Assembly: GCA_025765595.1 (NCBI GenBank)
Contig: JAIVFH010000348.1
Coordinates: 1 to 25,427, forward strand
Direction: 5' to 3'
DNA from: Obelidium mucronatum
Taxonomy: Eukaryota; Chytridiomycota; Chytridiomycetes; Chytridiales; Chytriomycetaceae
Length of the DNA stretch: 25,427 nucleotides
In this document: piece after piece, positions 17,299 through 25,427 of the stretch
How positions within the stretch are numbered: the stretch's first letter is position 1
Layout: every line of letters starts with the position of its first letter
Position numbers and translations under genes: made by a program
Notes under the pieces: generated by a model
The model's input: only the letters and a program-made list of their open reading frames with translations
Told to the model about the DNA's origin: nothing
Databases searched by the model: none

Positions 17299-19177
17299 TT
17301 ACCACGAGCTGAAATCAAACTTTGATGCAGAAGACTTCTTTTTCGAAGGTCTTTCGGCATTTTCGTATTCCCCATTAAACCCCTCGCTATTTGCTGACCG
17401 CTTGGTACTGTCCCGCTCAGCCGCCTCACTTGGCTTAAAATACTTTCCAATCACGGAAGAAGAGGAGGAATCAGAGTTCTTTGCATTAAAGCTGGCTTCA
17501 TTCGCCGCTTTCTTTGCCTTCCTTGCCTCTGCCTCTTCAGCTCTCTTGATGGTTTCAGGATCAGTGCCTCGGAGAATATTGAGAGCTTTTTCAAAAGGAT
17601 CCACGACGATTTCAATAGATTCCATTGTGATTGGTTTCTGACAAAAAAAAGAAAATGTTGAGAAAAGAATAACCAGGTTCGCTCTTGGTTTTACCTTTGG
17701 TTTATCAGAGCTGTCTGTTTCAATCTGTTCCATAACATCCAAGACTTCAATGCCTTTTGTAATTTTCCCAAAGATGGAATGCTTTCCGTCCAAGTGTTTG
17801 CACTGCTTATACGTTATAAAACTAGGCCAAAGTACTCAGTGAAGAAGCACAACAATAAAATATGTAAGTTTTTCTTACAATTGGGAGGAATTCGTATCTT
17901 TGCCTTTGTTCGCCATGGATAAAAGACCACGATCGTTGTGCGATAAGCCCTTGAACTCGTCAGAGAAAGTATGACCATAGTAAGATTGGCCTCCTCGGCC
18001 TGTTCCTGATGGATCTCCTGTTTGAATCATGAAGTTTTTGATGGATCTATGGAAGGGTACATTCTTGTAGTACCCTTTACGTGAATTAAGTGGCCTTGTT
18101 AGAAAAGTCAGGGTAACAATCAACAACGAAAAAAAAAACACGAAGCTATACCATTCTTGGCCAACTGTACGAAATTGTAGCAGGCTTTTGGTGCAACATC
18201 GCAAAACAATTCAACATCAATGGTTCCGAAATTTGTCTTGATTCGAGCGAAAGCATGATCTTTACATTGGCCACAAGGTAATCGTCATCAGAAACAAGTG
18301 CCGCCTTATTCTTGGTTATCGGCGTGGATCCCAATGAAGTGAATGACGCAGCAGCTGCATTGTCAGAATAATGCGCGGCGTTATAAGCAGCCTTCTCTTT
18401 TGAAACAAAGGAAGGAGTGATGGGCGGCTCGGGTTTGGAACTGGATGAAGAGGAGGTTGATTTGGGAGCCATTGCAGCAAGAATGCGCGCGGTGGAGCCA
18501 GTGGCATTGATTTTAGCTTCGATTTCACGCTTCTTTTGAGCAGCAGGGTCAACAACTGAATCTGGCTTCGCCACATCATTGACTCTGTAATGGAACGCGT
18601 TGATATCCCTATTGGACACATTATGCGGATCCTGAATTGTTATCAGATCCTTCCGTTTGAAAGGCTCGTCAGTCATGAGATCATTCCAGCTTTTCGTCTT
18701 GATAATGAGTTCATCGATGGTCTCGTATGCGTACACATGGCCCGTTTTCCCTACAGGCTACAATATGTGTGCTGTCTGTGAATACTTTGAATGTGATTGG
18801 GTCATGGAAGGCGCCTTCAGAGTTTTTGTGGAAATGCAGCTCAATCAAGTCTTTTGCAGCGAGCGGTTCACCGGTGACTGGATTCGTTCCGTGCTTCTTA
18901 ATCCATGGAAGAATGTGCATCAAGTCGAAGATGAGACCGTCTTTGGTGCAGCGCGGAACATCAAACGGCGACAGCGACAAGGCGCAACTGTAGTTGCGTT
19001 AGTTCAGGCTTTTAGCACTGTTTGAGGACAAAGTGGGAGGGTTCGTGTTTCTCACCAGTAGAAGGGCAGTCGTTTGAACTCCTTTCCTGTCTTGCGGTTC
19101 TTGAAGCCACCGTGACCAAAGTCCAGAGTAGACCACTCCGAATGGGTAATATACATTTTATCCGTGTCTTTGCCCAT
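17299..19177 (-). CDS. PPIL2: U-box cyclophilin PPIL2/Cyp60
   Basis: PPIL2 is a spliceosome-associated protein with an N-terminal U-box and a C-terminal cyclophilin domain. The exons are 19177-19056, 18987-18152, 18074-17879, 17821-17695 and 17637-17299, with introns of 68, 77, 57 and 57 nt. The U-box region is MYITHSEW...[23 protein letters not shown]...[18 protein letters not shown]. The middle has [25 protein letters not shown] and [17 protein letters not shown], all close to human PPIL2. The cyclophilin domain has [19 protein letters not shown] and [15 protein letters not shown]. The C-terminus is a Ser/Lys-rich tail ending FDFSSW. Two single-base breaks (an extra base near 18755; one A missing at 18261-18263) interrupt highly conserved blocks. 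They cancel, and the corrected length is 539 aa. The start shares a 94-nt divergent promoter with NDUFS2. Confidence 0.92.
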
Positions 19178-19271
19178 TCTATGAACAGATAGATGTATTA
19201 ATAATTCTAGATTAAGTTCTGATTTCTTTTCACTTTTTGTCCAACTCTTTTCTACTCAACACCAAAAAAAA
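19178..19271. promoter_or_regulatory. Divergent promoter, PPIL2 and NDUFS2
   Basis: Only 94 nt separate the two start codons. The NDUFS2 side is pyrimidine-rich (CTTTTCACTTTTTG, TCTTTTCTACTCAA) and then A-rich before the ATG. No TATA box is evident. Position alone implies bidirectional use. Confidence 0.5.
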
Positions 19272-20930
19272 ATGTTGCTCAGATCGACTGCGTTCGTCAA
19301 CCTTCTTTCGAGAGGATCGGCATTGAAGGCTGTGGCGCCACGTCTGGGATCTGTTGCGAGGTCTGCCACGCGCTTCGGTTTGTTCCAAAAGGAGAAACAT
19401 CAAATACTGGACCACTACTGACAGCTTCCTCCTAGCATCCTCTGCCCCATCAAAGCACGTTCTTTCTGACACGTACACACTGACCTCGCGTTGGTTCGTG
19501 CCACCAGCAGGTTCGCCAGGAAACCAAGTCAGTCGGTGCGTTTGCATTTTTTAAACAGAAGGCCTATGGTTTGCAAAATTATTGAAGCGACGGGTTGTCA
19601 TCACAGAGGTTCCGCAGGACGATGAAGTCACTCTCGAAACTTACACTGTCAATTTCGGTCCTCAACACCCTGCTGCTCACGGAGTGTTGCGTCTGATTCT
19701 CGAATTGCGTGGAGAAATTATCGTTCGTGCCGATCCACACGTTGGTTTGCTTCACAGAGGAACCGAGAAGCTGATTGAGTACAAGACATATACTCAAGCT
19801 CTTCCATACTTTGACCGTTTGGACTACGTGTCCATGATGTGCAATGAACAGGTTTGTGTTTAATTTGAGCAACTCCAAAATAGGTATTTAGAAAAAAAGG
19901 CACAACCCGCCCCTTCTTCATACACAGGCATACTCCCTTGCAGTCGAAAAGCTCTTGAACATCGACATCCCCCCACGCGCCAAATACATTCGTGTCCTCT
20001 TTGCTGAAATCACTCGAATTCTGAACCACATTATGGCGCTTACAACCCACGCTTTGGACGTTGGTGCATTGACGCCTTTCCTCTGGATGTTTGAGGAACG
20101 TGAACGTCTTATGGAATTCTATGAACGTGTGTCTGGGGCCCGAATGCATGCTGCCTATGTCCGTCCAGGAGGTGTCACATTGGATATGCCCATTGGATTG
20201 ATGGAGGACATTTACAAATGGGCTCTTGCGTTCAATGCTAGTATCGATCAGTTGGAGGAAGCGCTTGCCTACAACCGTATTTGGAAGGGTCGTTTGATTG
20301 GGATTGGGAAAGTGACTGCTGAGCAGGCGTTGGACTATTCGTTCTCTGGAGTCATGTTGCGTGGATCTGGAGTTGCGTGGGACTTGAGAAAGGTTCAGCC
20401 GTATGATGCTTATGCGGATATGGAGTTTGATGTTCCAGTGGGAACGAACGGTGATTGTTATGATCGTTTCATGTGCCGCGTGGAGGAAATGAGACAATCA
20501 CTGAGGATCATTTCTCAGTGCTTGGAAAAGATGCCAGATGGTCTTGTTAAGGTGGACGACTACAAGATTGTTCCTCCACCAAGAGCATCCATGAAGGAAT
20601 CTATGGAAGCTTTGATTCACCACTTCAAATTGTACTCTGAAGGTTACTCTGTTCCAGCTGGAGAGGTAAATTACTTTTTGAAGTTACTTTCCTAGGAAAC
20701 GGCTAAAACAACCGAATTATTAGACTTATACCGCTATTGAAGCACCCAAAGGAGAATTTGGTGTTTACATTGTCTCTGATGGATCAAGCAAACCTTACCG
20801 TTGCAAGATCAGAGCTCCAGGAATCCCCCACCTTGCCGGTGCCGATTTCATGGCTCGCGGCCACATGATTCCAGATATGGTCACCATTATTGGAACATGT
20901 GATGTTGTATTTGGTGAAATTGATCGTTAA
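19272..20930 (+). CDS. NDUFS2: NADH dehydrogenase 49 kDa subunit (NDUFS2/NUO49)
   Basis: This is a core complex I subunit of the peripheral arm that helps form the quinone site. The exons are 19272-19377, 19559-19851, 19928-20665 and 20724-20930, giving 447 aa. Introns are 181, 76 and 58 nt; the first two have donor GTTTGT. An Arg-rich mitochondrial presequence ([20 protein letters not shown]) precedes [11 protein letters not shown]. Conserved blocks are [90 protein letters not shown] and the terminal [12 protein letters not shown]. The HxxxH of the quinone site (PQHPAAHG) is present. The frame is intact throughout. Intron 1 is unusually long but contains no in-phase alternative exon. Confidence 0.96.
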
Positions 20931-20993
20931 CAACCTCCCCTCTCTTGCTGTCCAAATATACTGTTTTTTTTCTTTATTTACCTATCCCCACTG

Positions 20994-21845
20994 CTAGGCA
21001 ATACTTAATTTCAGATTACTCCGCAATCTTGCACAATAATCTCTGTCGATTCTTTTGCCGCGTCCAAGCGGCTCATCACTTGAAGGTTCGTTTGAGCAAT
21101 CTCCGATTGTAACATCATCCCCTTCACCCAAGCCCAACACGTGCCCAAACACCACATACTTCCCTTGCATAGTTCTTTCTGATTCGTTCCACATCCTGAC
21201 TGAGTACAACAAAGACTTGCGACGTGTTGGAGTGCTTTCCAGAATTCGCCATTACAAGGGAACCACGCGATATCGGCAACTTGAGTCCTTGTGGTTCATC
21301 GTTGAATTTTCCTCCGTATATAGAATCGCCAGAGCTTTTTTAAGATGTATGTTGTGGGTTGTGCAATGCTCCCCCATGGTCTACTAAAAAAAAAAGGCAT
21401 CCCTCACCTCCCATCACCTTTGACGATATCCCCCCATTGTACAATATACCCTTCCACAATCCGGTGAACCTTGTTTCCTCTTGTAAGTGTAACGGTTTCT
21501 TGCTTTGTTTTCCGATTCCTTTGCTTTCCATCACATAACCTCAAAAAGTTCTCCACAGTTTTAGGGGCACTTTTCAGGGAAAAGCGTCAATGTCAATCTT
21601 GACGGTAGTCGATGCGGTGGTTTTGTGAACGAGAGATGAGTTGTTGCGGTGGATGGATCTGATTCGGTGAGGGACTTTATGAGTTCGATGGAGACTTCAT
21701 CCAGGGATTCAGGGGCTGTTGAAGGATCAATCCCGAGTGTTGATGCATTGGATTCAATGAATTCGATTGTTTGTTTATATGCAGAGACTTGCGCCTCGTA
21801 TAGAGAATCGGCTTCGGTGAAGGCAAAGTCAATGAAGCAAGACAT
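20994..21845 (-). CDS. PPIL6-like cyclophilin
   Basis: Exons 21845-21408 and 21334-20994 are separated by a 73-nt intron (GTGAGG...AAAAAAG). An N-terminal extension of about 85 aa (MSCFIDFAFTEADSLYEAQV...) precedes a cyclophilin fold: VKIDIDAFSLKSAPKTVENF, VHRIVEGYIVQWGDIVKGDG, SSGDSIYGGKF, RGSLVMANSGKHSNTSQ and GKYVVFGHVLGLGEG. The Arg of the HRI motif and the Gln of VQWGD, both catalytic positions in cyclophilin A, are present. The tryptophan that confers cyclosporin binding is not evident. GDSIYG and MANSGKHSN resemble animal PPIL6. Three single-base breaks are needed: one A missing (T4 at 21621-21624), one T missing (A4 at 21580-21583) and one extra base at about 21172-21190. The corrected length is 259 aa. 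It is convergent with NDUFS2, with a 63-nt gap. Confidence 0.75.
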
Positions 21846-21921
21846 GATTTTTTATGTGAAGTGCGTTTATGACAAAACTAAAAAAACCCTCTGCTATCTG
21901 CGATAATACCGATTAAATAGT

Positions 21922-23915
21922 TTATTGATAATAATTTGTAGTGGCGACAGAAATCGGAGACAGGACAAGATCCTCCAGAGTACTGCCTTCTGGAAACTCA
22001 ATCTCATCCACCTGGGCCAACAACTTATCCTCCACCATTTTGAAAGCCCACACTGAAGACTGCTTCAAATCATCCTCGATTTTGGTCAAGTGGCGGCAGA
22101 GTGGTTCGACCAAGTCCCAGCTCGCCTCACAATCATTGTATAGTTTCTTCAAGTCTCCGTAACGAATTCCAACAAGCAAGGAAAAGCGCAATTGCATGTG
22201 GATGTACATGACACGCGAAGGGTCGTCCAACATGGTTAATTCTACAGCCTTTGCGTAATGCCGCATTGCGGGTTCAGCGTGTGGACTGACTTTGACGCGT
22301 TGGTCGTCTGGCAACGTGTACATTTTGCCAGGCGTCACATTGGGTTTGAATTCAACACCCCTCGCAAAACGGTTGTTGTAAATCCCAGCGAGTCCTTCGT
22401 GACAATCAAATAAAACGACGCGTTCGTACAACAGAGCAGCGACTCCCGAAAAAGGTTCTTGGTCCGTGTTGTTTTCGATTTCATCAATTATTGAAAGGAA
22501 GATGGATTCTGCTTCCACGTCGAGACCGGGTTCGTGTGATATGCAAAGGATGTTGGCGCGGAATCGACGCACAAGTCTGTGGAATGATGGTTTGAGGCAA
22601 GCGCCCTTATCTTCAGCAGGTACGTCTTGAAATTGGGCTTGAAGTCCTATGATGATGTTGTCGGCCAATGTTATGAGTTGTAGTGCGGGTTTGAGCTGTC
22701 TCCCGGCCATGTACAGCCATGCCCCGATGATGGACTTTTTGTTTGTTTCAAGTTTATAAAAAAAAGAGGAAATGGACATTGGAAAGTTAAACATACAGCG
22801 CGAATCGTGGATGAGTAGCTTGGTCTGAATTGATCCCAGTTTGGGTTGTCGCCTCTTCGTTGCACATATGTGACCACGATTTCATCTGCCGTTTGAGTGA
22901 ATGGCGGTAAAAGGCCCTTGTAGCCTTTTTAGAGTTTTGAGTTAAGATGTGTGTATAGATGGCAAATGGTTGCAAAGAAATGATTACACCGCCTTCGGCG
23001 GTTGAGGTCCGCCTACGGCAGAAATGAAAAAACAAAAAAACACCGCCTTCGGCGGTAAATACACCGCCTTCGGCGGTAAAATACACCGCCTTCGGCAGTG
23101 TTTAAACAACACCCCACCATAACACTCAAAGTAAACGTATTGCGAAATAGCTTGGTCATCTCCAGCTTGTAAAGCGACACCCATGGATTCACCCAAAACA
23201 GCATTGCAAATATCCATCAATCCACCCAATTTACCATTAACCTGTTGTTGACCACCAACAACGTCAATTTTTAGAGCACGAGCCCAATCCATTCCTTTTT
23301 CAAAATTTAAATGTGACTCCAACACCAAGAAAGCAAAAGAGTTTGGAGGAGGATAAGCGCCCCAACTGGAAGCAGCTTTCGCCTTCATCTTATCGAGGTA
23401 CGAGCGACCCATTTTTTCAGTATGGCTCCATGACGCGCTTTTCGCCTTTTCGAGCTCAGTTTTGATATCAGCCAAGAGAGGGTCTTTGAGGCGTTGGGCG
23501 TGTTCGAGGGCCGCCGACAGGACGCGTTCGGCCTCGCGGGCTTTTCCCGCCTTGCCAATAAACCGGATCAGCCGCGAAAGCGAAAGCAAAGCACGCACGA
23601 AACCTTTGCCAGCAGGCGGCCGAGGCGCAGCGAGCCCTTCGCCCACGTGGGATGCAGGTGCGCCGCCAGATACGCGTCTTCGAGGGCGGTGGCGCCGTTG
23701 TTCAGCGACGCGCGCGCGGCGGCCCGGTTTCCGCACAGAACGGCGAGGAAGACGCGGTCGGCGGCGCACAGCTGCTTGGCCGCGCGCGAGTCGGCGCCGC
23801 CGAGCGCCGCGATCGCCGCCGCGTATTCGCACTCGGCGGCGCGGAACTCTTTCGCCGCAAAGTGCGCGTTGCCGCGCTGCTTCGCGGCTTCGACGGCCGG
23901 CGTGACGAGGCTCAT
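21922..23915 (-). CDS. TPR-domain protein, 561 aa
   Basis: The exons are 23915-23604, 23550-23118, 22924-22797 and 22734-21922, with introns of 53, 193 and 62 nt and an intact frame. The N-terminus MSLVTPAVEAAKQRGNAHFA and then FRAAECEYAAAIAAL is a TPR of the Sti1/Hop type. Further TPR helices are NRAAARASLNNGATALEDAY, WAKGSLRLGRLLAKAGKARE and AERVLSAALEHAQRL. The remaining 400 aa are largely helical with YVQRRGDNPNWDQFRPSYSS, WLYMAGRQLKPALQL and HYAKAVELTMLDDPSRVMYI; I do not recognise a family. Exon 1 is very GC- and CpG-rich. Intron 2 carries five copies of the GNA hairpin repeat. The gene is divergent from the WD40 gene with only 22 nt between start codons. A co-chaperone or scaffold role is a guess from the TPRs. 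Confidence 0.78.
22925..23117 (-). other. Oversized intron 2 of the TPR gene
   Basis: The donor is ATG|GTGGGG and the acceptor is CTAAAAAG|GC. The splice gives CYG|YKGLLPPFTQTADEI, in phase with both flanks. It is 193 nt long; the excess is the hairpin cluster next to the donor side. Confidence 0.75.
22989..23098 (-). repeat. Five CCGCC-GNA-GGCGG hairpin units in an intron
   Basis: Plus-strand positions are 22989-23001, 23009-23021 (one stem mismatch), 23043-23055, 23064-23076 and 23086-23098 (one stem mismatch). Start-to-start spacing is 20-22 nt inside the two subclusters. Read on the minus strand, which is the sense strand of the host gene, the loops are GAA in four and GTA in one. Flanks share TAAATACA/TAAAATACA. 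These are the same units as in the BCS1-like gene. Confidence 0.95.
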
Positions 23916-23937
23916 TTTGTGTATTAATACAAAAGTA
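23916..23937. promoter_or_regulatory. 22-nt divergent spacer with palindromic centre
   Basis: The start codons of the TPR gene (minus) and WD40 gene (plus) are separated by only 22 nt, centred on the perfect palindrome GTATTAATAC, flanked by GC-rich first exons. The transcripts must either overlap or be nearly leaderless. Confidence 0.55.
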
Positions 23938-25427
23938 ATGAAGAAGAAACAGAGCTCGGCCGTCCAGACAAGAGCGCCTGCCCCGCCCAGTCTTGCGCTC
24001 AAACACGTGCTGGGCCTGAACGCGTTCCGAGGCGCCCTGTGTCTGTCGAGCCAGCGAGTCGTCTCTGCCGCTGGCGGCACTGTGTCGCTGTTTTCTCTGG
24101 ATTCCCATGCAACAAGAATTCTTGCAAAGGCCGGAAACTCAAAGAAAGTCGTAAGCCTGGCGGCGTCAGACGATGGCGTTCTAGTGGCCGCTGGCGAGGT
24201 GAGGTGTGGGTTTTGAGCCTGTCACACTCCTGAAGTCTTGGTCTAATAACGCTACTACCATTGTATTATCAGGCTGGGCATCAGCCGCGAATAACTATCT
24301 GGAATACTGAAACGCAAACTGTTTCAGCTGAACTGGTTGGCCACAAGTTTGGTGTCCTCTGTCTTGCCTTTTCCCCAAACGGAAAGTTCCTAGTTTCAGT
24401 TGGATATCAACACGATGGACAGATATACGTGTGGAATATCGCGACGGGACTTAAAGTTGCATGTAATCGAATCAGCGCAAAGGTTGTTGGAGATTCGATT
24501 GGATATTCAACTCACTTCCGTTGAAAACAGATCACTTCCGTTTGTTTCGATGATTCTGGACTATTTTTTATTACATCTGGATTCAGGCATTTTAAATATT
24601 GGGCCTTTGATTCAAACGTTTCTGTGACTGCTCCCGCGCCATTGTCCTTGAAAGCCTCTCAACAACAGCAACATCAGAATCCACAGCAAATACCTCTCGT
24701 TGAAGGAACATTTGCCATTGTTGGAGAGCACAAGAATTCTTTATTCATGGATCTTGTTTATTATCGCGATCTCAAGGCTTCACGGCAAGTTGGCCACGCA
24801 TATTCCATTACAGAAAAAGGAATTCTTGTGTTATTTAACGAAGATAGAGTTATGGAAAAATGGGTGGATTTGAAGGTAATAACCCGAGTTTTTTTTGTTG
24901 ATGATAATTTGCTTACAAGCAAGCGTCTGTTGATTCTAATAGGTCAACGGAGGATATTCGTTGGCTATTTGCACAAGATTTATTGTTTGTGGCTGCTCTG
25001 ACGGTGTCATCAGGTCAGTCCTCAAGTATTGGTTTCCATTATCTCAAAGTAGACTGCCTCAGACTCTTCGAACCAACCACTATGAAATATATCGCAACGC
25101 TTCCAAAGCCTCATTATTTGGGAATCGATGTTGCCCACAGTGTGGGAGCAAGGCATAATATATTTTTTTTTATACAGGAATCAATCAAAAAACTTACAGG
25201 CATCAACCCCCTTACGTTTTAGTTATAGCAGCCAAGGACCCGCAGATGCAAAGTTCCCCGACGTTATTTCAGTTAAAGTCGACCCCAAAGGACACTATAT
25301 CGCATGCCATTTATCGAGACTAAGAGTTTATTGTGTGGGATGTCAAAGATGTCAAACATATTGGCAAGTTCAAGAGCTTTTTGAATCACAGTGATTGCGT
25401 ATGGGGGTTGAGGTAGTTAAAATGGAG
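23938..25427 (+). CDS. MAPKBP1/WDR62-like WD40 protein, 3' partial
   Basis: This is a WD40 scaffold related to animal WDR62 and MAPKBP1. The exons are 23938-24198, 24273-24482, 24531-24875, 24943-25013, 25063-25141 and 25200 to the end of the window; introns are 74, 48, 67, 49 and 58 nt. Blade signatures are LKHVLGLNAF, HQPRITIWNTET, HKFGVLCLAFSPNGKFLVSV, GYQHDGQIYVWN, SGLFFITSGFRHFKYW, DRVMEKWVDLK, FIVCGCSDGVIR|LFEPTT, and ATLPKPHYLGIDV followed by AKFPDVISVKVDP. GYQHD and the HFKYW block are strongly family-like. Two single-base breaks near the edge (an extra base at 25316-25330; one G missing in the G5 run at 25403-25407) interrupt VWDVKDVKHIGKFKSFLNH and CVWGVEV. WDR62 acts at spindle poles and in JNK scaffolding; the role in a fungus is inferred. 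Confidence 0.88.

Overview
This window is nuclear DNA from a eukaryote with a compact genome, most likely a zoosporic fungus of the chytrid type. Three things support this. The genes are interrupted by short GT-AG introns, mostly 47-93 nt. There is a WOPR (Gti1/Pac2) domain gene, a family known from fungi. Complex I is present (49 kDa subunit), together with a PPIL6-type cyclophilin, a family otherwise linked to flagellated cells. The species cannot be fixed from the sequence alone.

Layout. 1-1522 (+): 3' part of a BCS1-type AAA ATPase. 1903-2654 (+): WOPR regulator. 2818-3746 (-): DUF676/ROG1-type lipase. 3813-4506 (-): possible Crinkler-headed protein. 4530-7159 (-): five-exon Ser-rich four-TM membrane protein, assembled here from pieces that look like separate genes. 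7186-8310 (-): RCC1/SERGEF-Ats1 propeller. 8474-9256 and 9422-10274 (-): tandem pair of mitochondrial TPR proteins. 10724-12351 (+): frameshifted secreted M43 metalloprotease with chitin-binding-like modules. 12561-13381 (-): IRC24-like short-chain reductase. 13494-14216 (-): glutathione S-transferase. 14703-16094 (-): intact M43 paralogue. 16095-17298: a gene-poor gap holding a 23-G tract. 17299-19177 (-): PPIL2/Cyp60 spliceosomal cyclophilin with U-box. 19272-20930 (+): NDUFS2. 20994-21845 (-): PPIL6-like cyclophilin. 21922-23915 (-): TPR protein. 23938-end (+): MAPKBP1/WDR62-like WD40 protein, 3' truncated.

The genes are mostly unrelated housekeeping functions: mitochondrial (BCS1, NDUFS2, the TPR pair), spliceosomal (PPIL2) and signalling (WDR62, SERGEF). 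A secreted degradative pair (M43 plus chitin-binding modules) sits among them.

The most unusual structure is a set of 13-bp palindromes of the form CCGCC-GNA-GGCGG. They fill one intron of the BCS1 gene (nine copies, seven on an exact 20-bp period) and one intron of the TPR gene (five copies). Both introns are far longer than typical here, and in both the GNA loop lies on the transcribed strand. A second window-wide signal is about 17 single-base frame breaks in nine genes, many at homopolymers. These look more like residual assembly error than mass pseudogenization. Exon coordinates below were deduced by eye from splice motifs, phase and family similarity.
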